DNA of 32,213 bases from a virus (IMGVR_UViG_3300044858_002462:1-32213), one strand, 5' to 3'; shown: positions 1 to 8,135, counted from the stretch's first letter. Made by a program: numbers and translations. Notes: generated by a model from the sequence alone, not told the origin.

Positions 1-50
1 AATCCCGTGGCAGCACCGCCCACAAGTGAAATAAGTTCTGGTGTAAACAT
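1..50 (-). CDS. Partial unknown protein, N-terminal 16 residues only
   Basis: Only the start is inside the window. The ATG at 48-50 on the minus strand reads MFTPELISLVGGAATG and then runs off the left edge. It is preceded by an AGAAAGGGG ribosome-binding stretch and by a late-type CTAAATA motif at 73-79, so it looks like the first gene of a late transcript. A short hydrophobic Gly-rich start like this resembles small membrane-associated or virion proteins of T4-like phages, but the fragment is too short to name. Confidence 0.6.
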   Translation of the reverse strand, partial: MFTPELISLVGGAATG

Positions 51-72
51 AAATACCCCTTTCTGCTAGAGG

Positions 73-79
73 TATTTAG
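73..79 (-). promoter_or_regulatory. Late-type promoter motif CTAAATA
   Basis: CTAAATA on the minus strand lies 22 bases before the ATG at 50. It matches the T4-like late promoter box (TATAAATA, often CTAAATA in marine relatives). It overlaps the stop codon of the 58-residue gene just upstream. Confidence 0.6.
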
Positions 80-252
80 GCTTTACGCTTCTTTCTCTTT
101 AAAATATTTGACTTGTTTACGGGTGGCATATCGGGGGGAAGCCCTGCAATCTTCGTGCCGTCTGCCACATTGGTGGGAGGTGTTACAGCCATAGGTGGGG
201 GGAATTCCTCACGCATGAAGGACGAAAACGGCTTGAGTTTACTGTGATCCAT
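76..252 (-). CDS. Small basic-tailed protein with possible capsid-targeting start
   Basis: The 58-residue ORF is too short for most gene finders but has an excellent ribosome-binding site (GGAGGAGGAAC) just before the ATG, and its start overlaps the end of the upstream fibre gene by 14 bases. The N-terminus contains KPFSSFMREEF, which fits the pattern F-x-x-(hydrophobic)-x-E seen at the starts of many proteins in this window and resembling the T4 capsid-targeting sequence. The middle is Pro-rich and the C-terminus is strongly basic (LKRKKRKA), which would suit nucleic acid contact. The function is unknown. Packaging into the capsid is an inference from the start motif. Confidence 0.7.
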   Translation of the reverse strand: MDHSKLKPFSSFMREEFPPPMAVTPPTNVADGTKIAGLPPDMPPVNKSNILKRKKRKA

Positions 253-1780
253 ATGTTCCTCCTCCGAACACCATGAAGTGTATCTTCTGCCGAAATCCAG
301 CCTGATACGGAGTAGATTGTCTGATCCAAGAGTTGTCTGTAGAGTTTTGCTTTAACACTATTGCTCTAAAACCGTTTCTGTTTTTAAATTCTCTACCAAC
401 AAGCAGCATAGAATATTCTGAAATTTGTGCGTAGTCTGGAGTCGCGGCTGACAGAGGTTCGTTTTCCGAACTCAAGATAACACAGTATGTGGAGCCAGTT
501 AGTGGTGTAGTAAATGTAATATCAAATACGCTATTTGAACTAGCACTTACTCCTTTAACATTAAAACTGTCTTCAACATAAGCAATAGGAGGAGTTACAT
601 TAGATGTTGCTGGTGGAACTACGATTGTTCCATACGCTGTAGCAATTCTTTTTGAAACAAGTGCAGGAATAACAGAATTATATGTTGCGCCAGTCACTCC
701 AAATCCTGCCGAATTTGGAACTAGTGATTTTTTAACATCTTGATTACCTAAAACCGGAACAACAGAACCAGTTTTTATGTACGGCGTTGCAACCGATCCC
801 TCTTCCATTTGAAATCCCCAAACATACAAGTCTAAATTTGCCATGTTTGGTGACATTGGTCTGAACAACGGAGCAGGAATGTTTGGAGTTGAAAAAGAGA
901 AAGAGCATCGTTTCCATCCACTATGAAGATGCTGCATATTAGCGGATGTTAATGTTGCTCCAACGGGAACATTGAATACTGTAACCCCACCATTTCCGCT
1001 TGTTCTACCAAGATCAAAAAAGCATCCAAAATTGTTTCCTGCCCCTCCAACGGTCATTTCAAGAGTTCTTCCTGTCCCTGCTCTGGCGTACATGGACCAG
1101 TTCCAAGTCTTGTTTACACTTGACACACTTTGACCAATGTATTCAGATCCTCCAGTTCCTGTCATTTTTGTTACAGGAGAACTATTTGATTTATATTCCG
1201 GAGGAATAATTTGAGAATCAGACTGCATCAGAGATGCTATATTGGTTGTTCTAAAATAGTTTGATGATGTAGTGAAGTCTTCGCTGTCTCTGGCATAGTT
1301 TGCTACCCTTACCACACGCAAATCATTGTTTGTTTTCATGCCAAACACAGCAAAATTTAGGTGTACTCCCTCGTCGTTTGCTCCACCAACAATAAAATCT
1401 CCTGCTTGTGCTGTGTTTCCTCCCGCAACAGCAGGACCAGGAAAACGACTAGTAACAAATCTTATACCATTAGTGGTTCCTGCTGCCGTGCTTCCTTCTG
1501 ATCCAACGCTTCTTCTCAATCCGGTGACTAATATTGGTATGGTATGGTCTTTGACTTCCGGTGTGTATATTACAACATATCCTCCACCACCCAAACTATT
1601 GGGAACAGAAAAAGAAACACCGTGTGTGCCTGTTGAAAGATAACGAACTCCAGAAACACCTACTCCATCTTGAAGCACTGCCGTAGTTGTTCCGTTTCCC
1701 AAACGAATGTGTCCCCAAGAATCACAGGCTATTTCTGGAACAGCCACGGAATAAAGATTTGCGTGTGAATATGCGGTCAT
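239..1780 (-). CDS. Tail-fibre or adhesin-like structural protein
   Basis: This 513-residue protein is rich in Gly, Ser, Thr and Asn, has few charged stretches and lacks long helices, as in beta-rich phage fibre and adhesin proteins. Residues roughly 150-340 (RDSEDFTTSSNYF through VWGFQMEEGSVATPYI) have the look of a carbohydrate-binding or lectin-like jelly-roll domain: such domains often carry a W.(M/F).AR... core and end in ..QxExGxxATPYI. The C-terminal 110 residues form a separate domain whose pattern (F.(I/V).FTTPL....Y.V) recurs in the neighbouring 156-residue protein. Its ATG lies inside the stop region of the upstream gene (ATGGCATGA), so the two are translationally coupled. Base composition is clearly more AT-rich than the rest of the window. 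A receptor-binding role is inferred, not shown. Confidence 0.8.
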   Translation of the reverse strand: MTAYSHANLYSVAVPEIACDSWGHIRLGNGTTTAVLQDGVGVSGVRYLSTGTHGVSFSVPNSLGGGGYVVIYTPEVKDHTIPILVTGLRRSVGSEGSTAAGTTNGIRFVTSRFPGPAVAGGNTAQAGDFIVGGANDEGVHLNFAVFGMKTNNDLRVVRVANYARDSEDFTTSSNYFRTTNIASLMQSDSQIIPPEYKSNSSPVTKMTGTGGSEYIGQSVSSVNKTWNWSMYARAGTGRTLEMTVGGAGNNFGCFFDLGRTSGNGGVTVFNVPVGATLTSANMQHLHSGWKRCSFSFSTPNIPAPLFRPMSPNMANLDLYVWGFQMEEGSVATPYIKTGSVVPVLGNQDVKKSLVPNSAGFGVTGATYNSVIPALVSKRIATAYGTIVVPPATSNVTPPIAYVEDSFNVKGVSASSNSVFDITFTTPLTGSTYCVILSSENEPLSAATPDYAQISEYSMLLVGREFKNRNGFRAIVLKQNSTDNSWIRQSTPYQAGFRQKIHFMVFGGGTYGSQ

Positions 1781-2247
1781 GCCATCACCACCACACCAAT
1801 ACTAGAAGTTGCATTAGACCATAGTGTTACCGTAGATATTTGATTGTTTGTTCTTGCGGCTGCTGTGGGAACACCAAGTACAGAATAATTCAATACTCCA
1901 CTACGAATATAAAATGAATGTTGTGTTTTTGGATATGTTACCGAATCTACTGCGTGAATCAGTTGACCAGAAGTCGAATAGGAGTTTACAAATATTTTGT
2001 ATCTGTTGTTTACCATTGGCGTAACGAAAGTAAATTTAAGGGCACCATCGTATCTGGCATTTCCGCTAGCAACAGTTCTGCTTTCGGTATCAAGATAAAG
2101 ATTATATCCATCCACAAAATTCACAGCGTCAAAACCACTCTGTGTGCTTTCTGATGAATTGTGATTGCTCACCAAAGCCCAAGCAGCAACACCAGAGTTG
2201 TGTCCAAATAAAACAGAAGGAATTGCAGACTGACTGAATGCGGTCAT
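1777..2247 (-). CDS. Small fibre-associated structural protein
   Basis: This is a 156-residue, Ser/Thr/Asn-rich, beta-type sequence. It begins MTAFSQSAIPSVLFGHN, close in style to the start of the following fibre gene (MTAYSHANLYSVAVPE), and its middle (LKFTFVTPMVNNRYKIFVNSY) matches the pattern of the fibre C-terminal domain. The two may therefore have arisen by duplication of a domain. It overlaps the upstream gene by ATGA and the downstream gene by four bases. The sequence shares the AT-rich composition of the fibre gene. The likely role is a short fibre or fibre-tip subunit; no motif proves this. Confidence 0.75.
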   Translation of the reverse strand: MTAFSQSAIPSVLFGHNSGVAAWALVSNHNSSESTQSGFDAVNFVDGYNLYLDTESRTVASGNARYDGALKFTFVTPMVNNRYKIFVNSYSTSGQLIHAVDSVTYPKTQHSFYIRSGVLNYSVLGVPTAAARTNNQISTVTLWSNATSSIGVVVMA

Positions 2248-2627
2248 AGTTTTCGTAGAACCTCTGCCAACTTCATGTCCATCGGGATGTCCGCGATCAC
2301 CGCTCCATCAATAATCATCCCTTCATGTATGTAGTTCAGGTACATGAGGCTTGTCTTCAGGGGAGGGTGTATGTCCCCTTCCAATTTGTGAAACAGCATT
2401 CGTGCAGCAGGATACGCACCAAACACATTCCCCATGATTACCATGTGGTTCAGCAGCAGGATGGGGCGTATCTTTCCGCTCCGCCGATATTTCTTCAGGA
2501 GCCGTTTGATGTATTTGATTTTTGAAAGGTCTTCCGTGAATTCACCCATGCCCGTGCAATCAGGATTGGTGTAGTTTCCCATTGCATAGAGCATGAAATT
2601 GTCGCGGGTTAGAACCTTGAAGTCCAT
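2244..2627 (-). CDS. Conserved T4-like phage protein of unknown function
   Basis: I chose the ATG at 2625-2627 (MDFKVLTRDNFMLYAMGNY). The longer reading frame would run into the end of the upstream gene. The 127-residue product is mostly alpha-helical, with a basic stretch (KYIKRLLKKYRRSGK) and a hydrophobic segment (LLLNHMVIMGNVFGAYPAARMLF). I recognise this arrangement from conserved proteins of marine T4-like phages that sit near structural genes; its role there is not established to my knowledge. There is no clear ribosome-binding site, so it may depend on coupling with the upstream gene, whose stop is 19 bases away. Confidence 0.8.
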   Translation of the reverse strand: MDFKVLTRDNFMLYAMGNYTNPDCTGMGEFTEDLSKIKYIKRLLKKYRRSGKIRPILLLNHMVIMGNVFGAYPAARMLFHKLEGDIHPPLKTSLMYLNYIHEGMIIDGAVIADIPMDMKLAEVLRKL

Positions 2628-2646
2628 GACGAAGAGGGGTTGTGGT

Positions 2647-4335
2647 TCACCAACGCATATCGTGCTTGGCAAGCGTGTGCTTGATGGCAGATTGGCGACC
2701 AATCACATTCGCCGCACCCGAACGGTCGGACTTCTGTGGTGTCTTCTGCTTGGGCTTGCGAGCCTTTGCCATTGCAGCCTCTGCCATCTTTACTGCCTTC
2801 TTGTGGAACCGCTTGCCCTTGCCGCTCTTGTCTGCCACAGCATCGCCTGGTGCAGGAGCCTGCAATGCCATGCCCGAAGCCATGTCAAGGTATTCCTTCA
2901 CGGGCTTCTTCTTGGAGCGGAGCATGGCAAAGTCCTGTGAGTCCAACCGCTTGTTCTTGTTCACATCAAGTCGCTTCTGACCGCCAATCAACGCTTCTTT
3001 CACGGGCTTCTTGGCTTGCTGCTGTCCGCGCTCACGCTGCTTTATCTTCTTCTTCAGTTCTGCTTCTCGCGCAACCAACTTTTCTCCGCCGTCTATGTGT
3101 CTGACATTGGCTCGCGCAGAGTCTACGCTTATCTGTCCTTCAGAACTTCTGGCGAAATTCTGTGCCTTGTGTTCCTGTTCGTCACGAACACTATCAAGTT
3201 CATCTCGCATCTTGTTGCTGCTGCGAACGGACTTTTCGTAGTAGGAGCGTTTGGTCTTTGCGCTCAACTCGTCAATCTGCTCAACCTCTTCTCTCATGCC
3301 ATGTTCAGCCTTGCGCCACTTGTCTAGATTGCGCTTGTCAACCTGATACGGGCTTCCTGTCTTGTCCGACTTTTTTCCGTATTTGTGGACAAGTTCAAGG
3401 TAGTTGATTCGTGAACCACGGGCGTATGCACGGTCGCGTTCAGCCGCTGTCTTGCCACGCATAATGGTTTTTGAAGCCTTCTTCTTTTCACGATCAATCA
3501 CAGCCTGACGAGCAGGAGTGAGTTCTTCATCAAGTTCCGCTTCTTCCTTCACACCCGTAGCCTGCTTGATGCCCTTGACGGCATTGGCTTGCTGCTTGCC
3601 CGTGAGTTGCTTGCCACGGGTGTGTCCGCTCAACATGGACGACAATTGCGAACCGCGCTTGGCAACATATGCGTCCTTCGTCTTCTTGCTCAATTCGTCA
3701 ATCTGCTCGGCTTCTTCTTTCATTGCGTGCTTCCGAGCAGCGGTTTCGGTTTTGTGAACCTTTACGGTCTTGCCCTTCTTGTTCACAACCGCCGGACCCT
3801 TGGGGTGGTGGAGATGGGTGTACAGTTTTCCTGATTCGTCTACCTGTTCAACACTCTCGGGCAGCACATCAGCCTTGGGCATGAGTTTGGCAGTCATGCG
3901 ATACAGACCGTCTTCGCCCACTTCCATCTGCACGGAAAGGGTGAACTGCATGAAGCCGTCAGGATTGTTAGCCTTGCCGTCCACGCGAATCTCGCCAGTG
4001 ATGGCATCCACACCGTCCACGCGACCGTAGCGGGTCACTGTGAGAGCCACATTACCCACGCCGCCGTCGTTCCACAGATACGGAGTCCACGGGAAGTCAA
4101 GCATGAACACATTCAGACGAGTCTTGATCTTGATGAAAGCCTCGTTGGGGTGCTGATACGAATAACGGTTGAGCGCGTTGAGAACGGCATTCACCTTCAT
4201 CAGCATGGACTGGTCAAACTTCACAGGACCAACATCGGTGTCAATGCCACGATTGGGATAGCCTGTGAGGACTTCCTTGTATTCGCTCTCGGTGAGTTCG
4301 TTACGGAACGACTTGAAACGCTTGTTTTCGCTCAT
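2647..4335 (-). CDS. Capsid-targeted repeat polyprotein (putative internal head protein)
   Basis: This 562-residue protein starts MSENKRFKSFRNELTESEY. FRNELTE fits a capsid-targeting sequence ending in an L-x-E cleavage site. Residues 1-150 form one ordered domain. The remainder is charged and Lys/Glu-rich, with a recurring acidic linker: VEQVDE near residue 160, EEAEQIDELS near 207, EEAELDEEL near 265 and EEVEQIDELS near 350. Each linker contains an (I/L/V)-D-E site that would suit a T4 gp21-type prohead protease. Near residues 455-470 lies an EF-hand-like loop (DVNKNKRLDSQDF). The paired KKPVKE repeats and basic C-terminus suggest DNA contact. EQIDELS-type repeats are common in T4-like marine phage head and scaffold proteins. 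Serial cleavage into small internal peptides is an inference. Confidence 0.8.
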   Translation of the reverse strand: MSENKRFKSFRNELTESEYKEVLTGYPNRGIDTDVGPVKFDQSMLMKVNAVLNALNRYSYQHPNEAFIKIKTRLNVFMLDFPWTPYLWNDGGVGNVALTVTRYGRVDGVDAITGEIRVDGKANNPDGFMQFTLSVQMEVGEDGLYRMTAKLMPKADVLPESVEQVDESGKLYTHLHHPKGPAVVNKKGKTVKVHKTETAARKHAMKEEAEQIDELSKKTKDAYVAKRGSQLSSMLSGHTRGKQLTGKQQANAVKGIKQATGVKEEAELDEELTPARQAVIDREKKKASKTIMRGKTAAERDRAYARGSRINYLELVHKYGKKSDKTGSPYQVDKRNLDKWRKAEHGMREEVEQIDELSAKTKRSYYEKSVRSSNKMRDELDSVRDEQEHKAQNFARSSEGQISVDSARANVRHIDGGEKLVAREAELKKKIKQRERGQQQAKKPVKEALIGGQKRLDVNKNKRLDSQDFAMLRSKKKPVKEYLDMASGMALQAPAPGDAVADKSGKGKRFHKKAVKMAEAAMAKARKPKQKTPQKSDRSGAANVIGRQSAIKHTLAKHDMRW

Positions 4336-4347
4336 ATGCTTTGCCTT

Positions 4348-5115
4348 TTACTCTGAAGTTGTGTCCGAATCTAACTCGTCCACGAAATTGAAGAATGTCT
4401 TACCTTCGCTTACGCTCTTCCATCCGCCGCCCTGTTCGTTGTACCACTTTACTGCCCAACCGTTGGCATAGGCAGACGGATACACATCGAACTTTGCACG
4501 GGCTTTGGCTTTGGCGCGTGACCACAGTTCAGGCTTCGTGGGCTTGTTCTTTTCCATTAGTGCCTGTGCGTCTTCACACAGCCACAGGAGGTCAAGCCCT
4601 TCCTGCGTGGGAACCTCAAACGACTCTTCCATGCCCTGCTTGCCCAGCGTAGCCTTGAACGCATTGAACAGGGTGGGCGAGCCAGTGATCTTCTTTACCA
4701 TTGAGTCCATCATGTCAATCATCATTTCACGATACAGGCGGGACGCGCTCATGGTCTTGGCTTTGGCAGGAGATTCAAGGGCACGACGAGCCGCAAGCAC
4801 ATCCTTCTTCTTTACAAGTCCGCTCTTCAGGAGAACCTTCTCGCGCTCCTTTTCCACCCCTTCGATCACGGTGGCAGGTTCCTTGGACAGGGAGGTGCGT
4901 AGAGCCGTATACAGCATCTTGTTGTTCAGCACACGGTCAACCACATCCACTAGGATTTCCTGCATGAGGAGGCGATACGCGGGATTCTTCATTGCCTTCT
5001 CGGGATCGGCAAACAGGGTCATGGCACGGCGCACATTGTTCTTGGACACCAAGCCCATGCGTAGCAGCGTGTTCAATTTAGATGTGATGGCAGACGATTT
5101 GCCCATTGGTTCCAT
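4348..5115 (-). CDS. Helical protein with C-terminal YPSAYANGW-type domain
   Basis: The product has 255 residues. Residues 1-175 are helical and appear to hold two related copies of the same unit: (L.(R/K)xGLVSKNNVRRAM...RLLMQEILVDVVDRVLNNK) and (LLKSGLVKKKDVLAAR...RLYREMMIDMMDSMVKKI). This points to an internal duplication. The C-terminal part (KPELWSRAKAKARAKFDVYPSAY and onwards through KWYNEQGGGW) is a small domain found widely in phages and large DNA viruses, of unknown function. The start is fixed by GGAG seven bases before the ATG and by a late-type promoter motif at 5137-5143 just upstream. It lies between the polyprotein gene and the nucleotidyltransferase gene. Confidence 0.8.
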   Translation of the reverse strand: MEPMGKSSAITSKLNTLLRMGLVSKNNVRRAMTLFADPEKAMKNPAYRLLMQEILVDVVDRVLNNKMLYTALRTSLSKEPATVIEGVEKEREKVLLKSGLVKKKDVLAARRALESPAKAKTMSASRLYREMMIDMMDSMVKKITGSPTLFNAFKATLGKQGMEESFEVPTQEGLDLLWLCEDAQALMEKNKPTKPELWSRAKAKARAKFDVYPSAYANGWAVKWYNEQGGGWKSVSEGKTFFNFVDELDSDTTSE

Positions 5116-5135
5116 AGGAGTCTCCTGTTGTCCCT

Positions 5136-6182
5136 TTATTTAGTTTTCTTCAGGTGGCTGGTCATGCGGGGAGCGTTGCCTTTTCCGCTCCGCTCGGTTT
5201 CCGGTTCCACCCGCCTTTTTTGAATTACCGCTCGCTTCTTCTCTTTGTCCGTCATTTCCCCTGCTGTTTCGGGGGTCTTGCTGCTTACCCGCGTGGACGG
5301 GCGGCATTTGGGATATTTGCCCTTGGAGGTGTCGTGGCGACCGCAGGGGGGATACTGCCCTGTCTTGGGGTCTTTCTTGCCGCCAATGTTCACCCATTTC
5401 TCTTTGAACCATCGGTCCAAGTCCTCGTCAATTTTGCACGGGGGAGTCGGGAATTTTTTATTGTGCTTGGAGAAGCCGCCTGTCTCGCCTGGTGTGGGTG
5501 GTCGGCGCTTGTATTTGTCGCTCTCCATCAGGCGCAGAGCGGCGGTGGCGTAGATGTCCGTGTAGTCTATGTCTTCCTTACGCACTGTTCGCATCCCCTT
5601 TTCCAAGTCTCGGTAGAGTGCTGCCACATCTGCGGAGTTGGCAGTGCTTGGCATACCGGTCTTGAAGCCCTTCATGTCCCCTGCTGCCACTGCTGCACGG
5701 AGTTTGGATGCACTCATACCCTGAACGCCCACCGCATCGGGATCACGATCACCTGCGCTCACCACCGACAGGGACTTGATCTTTAGCGGTTCTTTCTGCG
5801 TGGGCTTCATAAAGTTCTTGAAAGCCTCGTATTCGCCCTTGCGATCCTGACCGCCAACCATGACGATGTGGCTGTATCCCTTCTCCGCAAGCCAGTAAAG
5901 CATATCTACAGGTGTGCGAATCTTCTCAATGTCTTGGAAGTTTGCCTTCGGGAAGAACTTCTTCAGATACTTGAACTTCTGTTTAGGGGTGAGTGGATTC
6001 TTTTTGGGATCATTGGTTCGGCTGCTGAACATGGCGTGATCTGCGCCCATCTGTTTCGCAGTCTGAACCACTTTGTCAACGAGCAGTTGGTGACCAGAAG
6101 TTGGTGGCTGAAAGCGCCCGAACGCGACCACGATGGTCTTGTCGGAACTAGAATTAGATTTGCCTCTAACTTGTTTAGCCAC
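5136..6182 (-). CDS. Nucleotidyltransferase (HIGH-type, NMNAT/cytidylyltransferase-like) with extra C-terminal domain
   Basis: I chose the GTG at 6180-6182 because it lies 7 bases after GGGAGGTGATCC, a near-perfect anti-16S match. The 348-residue product has the T/HxGH-class signature at residues 22-31 (GRFQPPTSGH) after a hydrophobic beta strand (TIVVAF). A VMVGGQDRKGEY strand-turn follows, then an MSASKLR motif corresponding to the ISSTxxR nucleotide-binding motif of NMN adenylyltransferases and cytidylyltransferases. The C-terminal 90 residues (DLDRWFKEKWVNIGGKKD, then PPCGR and YPKCRP, then a basic tail) are a small Cys-containing domain seen in other phage proteins. The likely reaction is transfer of a nucleotidyl group from an NTP; the substrate is unknown. 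NAD salvage and nucleotide or sugar activation are both possible. Confidence 0.85.
   Translation of the reverse strand: MAKQVRGKSNSSSDKTIVVAFGRFQPPTSGHQLLVDKVVQTAKQMGADHAMFSSRTNDPKKNPLTPKQKFKYLKKFFPKANFQDIEKIRTPVDMLYWLAEKGYSHIVMVGGQDRKGEYEAFKNFMKPTQKEPLKIKSLSVVSAGDRDPDAVGVQGMSASKLRAAVAAGDMKGFKTGMPSTANSADVAALYRDLEKGMRTVRKEDIDYTDIYATAALRLMESDKYKRRPPTPGETGGFSKHNKKFPTPPCKIDEDLDRWFKEKWVNIGGKKDPKTGQYPPCGRHDTSKGKYPKCRPSTRVSSKTPETAGEMTDKEKKRAVIQKRRVEPETERSGKGNAPRMTSHLKKTK
5137..5143 (-). promoter_or_regulatory. Late-type promoter motif CTAAATA
   Basis: CTAAATA followed by AAGGGACAACAGGAGACTCCT and then the ATG at 5115. The motif overlaps the stop codon of the upstream nucleotidyltransferase gene. 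A transcript starting about 6 bases downstream would keep the ribosome-binding site. Confidence 0.65.
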
Positions 6183-6224
6183 TTGGATCACCTCCCGCTA
6201 TGCACTCCTGACACCAACTGCTCG

Positions 6225-7433
6225 TTACTCTTTTGCCCAGTTCTTGCTCACCGTGAAATTGGCTTGCGAGAAGTCAAGGCGGTCTACGAGTTTGACGGCA
6301 CTATTGCTCATGCGGTCTATTGCCACATATCCTTCGGGAGATGTGACGCGATAGCCTTTGCCGTCCCGAATGAAAGTTCCCACTTCACCCTTCAGCGACC
6401 CCAACTTCTGAAGAACCATCATCTTCAGTTGGGTCAGCGAATTATGTAGGGAGAAAACCTGAGCGACTTGGTTGCGATTGGTCTTGATCCACACCATCGT
6501 GGGCGTGGGAGCAGTGCTTGGGCGTTTGCGTCCTGCCTGTGCTTTGCGTTGCAGGAACACAAGCATATCGTTCACATCGGCATTTGCGCTGCTCTTTCCG
6601 CTCATCACAAGGCTGTTGATGTATTGCTTCATGCCGTCACGGACTCCCTGATTAGCAGAGATGGCAGTGAGAGTCTTGCGTAATCCCAAAGCGGTTCGCA
6701 TCACTACGGCAATCCTTCTCTGCACTCCTTGCGTTTCCGCAGCAGTGAACAGTCCGCTGCCGTTTGCGAATCGCAGGGTTGCGTTGTCATACCACACATC
6801 ACGGGGCTTCTTCAGTCCCGACAGGTCAGGATTGAACCGTGCTTGCAGAGTCTGTATGGAGTCGCCTTCATATGCAGTGTGGAACACCACGCCAATCTTC
6901 GCTGCGCTCATCCGTTTGCCGAGCGAACTCTTGGGGTCAACCGCGTATGTGATGGTGTTCGGGCGGAATGTGAGATATCCCTTGCCATCAATGGATTCCC
7001 GTTGCAGAGTGTCCTGATCGAACAGCAGGTCGCCCTGCAACACGCCCTTTATTCCCAACTTGGACAGGTGCTTCAGCGCCAGTTTGAGTTTGGAGTTCAG
7101 ACCAGGCGCAGGGTGATTCGCATCAATGTCTGCATCGGTGTAGTTTACTTTGGGGGTCACATTGAACAGGGACTTTGTAGCAACAAAGAATTTGCCGTTG
7201 CTTGGGTCAATGCCAGCAAACACCGCAGGGGCACCGTCCCATTTCACCGTGATGTCATAAGAGTTGGGTTCGTTTGCGGACAGCGTTTCCATTACACCAC
7301 GAACCGAAGCCACAGCACGCTGAAAGCCTGCGTAGCCACCATTGAGGATTTCATCCTCTAGGTGTTCCAAGTGGACATTCTTGCCACTTGACTTTTTTAC
7401 GGATTCCGTAAGGTGTTTGGTAAAGCCTATCAA
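6225..7433 (-). CDS. Capsid-targeted KWDG nucleotidyltransferase-like protein
   Basis: This 402-residue protein starts at a TTG codon behind a strong GGAGGACACC site; the resulting N-terminus MIGFTKHLTESV fits the capsid-targeting pattern with LTE as cleavage site. Residues 64-67 are KWDG in the context ITVKWDGAPAVFAG, like motif I (KxDG) of DNA and RNA ligases and capping enzymes. Residues 132-139 (LQGDLLFD) resemble motif III and residues 181-190 (GVVFHTAYEG) are a possible later strand. A C-terminal WIKTNRNQ could stand in for the Lys-containing motif V, but this is weak. Similar uncharacterised proteins occur in marine T4-like phages. A ligase or nucleotide-transfer role inside the virion or after injection is an inference. 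A late-type promoter lies at 7452-7458. Confidence 0.8.
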   Translation of the reverse strand: MIGFTKHLTESVKKSSGKNVHLEHLEDEILNGGYAGFQRAVASVRGVMETLSANEPNSYDITVKWDGAPAVFAGIDPSNGKFFVATKSLFNVTPKVNYTDADIDANHPAPGLNSKLKLALKHLSKLGIKGVLQGDLLFDQDTLQRESIDGKGYLTFRPNTITYAVDPKSSLGKRMSAAKIGVVFHTAYEGDSIQTLQARFNPDLSGLKKPRDVWYDNATLRFANGSGLFTAAETQGVQRRIAVVMRTALGLRKTLTAISANQGVRDGMKQYINSLVMSGKSSANADVNDMLVFLQRKAQAGRKRPSTAPTPTMVWIKTNRNQVAQVFSLHNSLTQLKMMVLQKLGSLKGEVGTFIRDGKGYRVTSPEGYVAIDRMSNSAVKLVDRLDFSQANFTVSKNWAKE

Positions 7434-7451
7434 GGTGTCCTCCGCTTTCCA

Positions 7452-7458
7452 TATTTAG
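7452..7458 (-). promoter_or_regulatory. Late-type promoter motif CTAAATA
   Basis: CTAAATA followed by TGGAAAGCGGAGGACACC and the TTG start at 7433. The motif overlaps the stop codon of the exonuclease gene. The predicted leader is about 13 bases and retains the ribosome-binding site. Confidence 0.65.
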
Positions 7459-8135
7459 GATGCGTAGGAACCCTGCTCCTCGCGGTATTGGCGAATAGTT
7501 TCCACCAATTGCTCCACATATTCCATTGGATCAGCGGTGAATACTTGACAGCCACCGTCTTCCACACCGATTAAAATAGCGATATTTCGCAATCGGTGCC
7601 CCGTTCGATCCTGCCACATAAGCGAATACGCCGTGGCTTGCATGAAATAATCCTGTATGGAATCTTCAGACTTGGGATAGTTGGATGACTTGAAGTCAAT
7701 AACCGATGGTATGCCGTCGAATTCTCCAATGCAGTCAGTTCTGCCAGCGAGTCCCACGGTATTAGACCACAGCGGGACTTCAATTGCGAATACTTTGCCG
7801 ATGCGGTCAATGTCTGCTTGCATGGCGGTGAAAAGATCGACCTCACTCGTAGCAGATTGAGTCTGCTGCGATAGTGATAGCGCAGCCTCCGTAAGATCGT
7901 TTCGGATATAGGTTTCAATGAGCGAATGTAGTTTCGTGCCACGGGACAGGACTCTCTTGGATTCTTCAGGGTTTTCACGCCGCCACTTTGCAAAAAATGC
8001 ACGCTTCTTCCACCCCGTCACGGTGGTCACGGACGGCAACAGTCCACCGGGTGTTTTGTATCGTCGCCCTTGCGGGGTGTCAATGCTTTCAATGTCACAG
8101 CCAACATCAATAAATTCATGGACAAATGATTTCAT
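7455..8135 (-). CDS. PD-(D/E)XK exonuclease, MGME1-like
   Basis: The 226-residue product matches the PD-(D/E)XK nuclease fold of the mitochondrial genome maintenance exonuclease 1/RecB type. A conserved GGLLPSVTTVTGW start is followed by GRTDCIGEFDG at 131-141 (metal-binding Asp134), VIDFKSSN at 145-152 (catalytic D147-x-K149) and a Q166 helix (DYFMQATAYSLM). Such enzymes cut single-stranded DNA in recombination and repair. The N-terminus MKSFVHEFIDVG resembles the capsid-targeting starts of its neighbours but has Asp where the cleavage Glu would be, so I do not count it as targeted. It follows the small 58-residue gene with a 1-base gap. Confidence 0.85.
   Translation of the reverse strand: MKSFVHEFIDVGCDIESIDTPQGRRYKTPGGLLPSVTTVTGWKKRAFFAKWRRENPEESKRVLSRGTKLHSLIETYIRNDLTEAALSLSQQTQSATSEVDLFTAMQADIDRIGKVFAIEVPLWSNTVGLAGRTDCIGEFDGIPSVIDFKSSNYPKSEDSIQDYFMQATAYSLMWQDRTGHRLRNIAILIGVEDGGCQVFTADPMEYVEQLVETIRQYREEQGSYAS

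Noticed and set aside
7455-8135. Counting the exonuclease as capsid-targeted
   Set aside because: MKSFVHEFIDVG is similar to the tags but has Asp instead of the cleavage Glu, and this enzyme type normally works in the cell.
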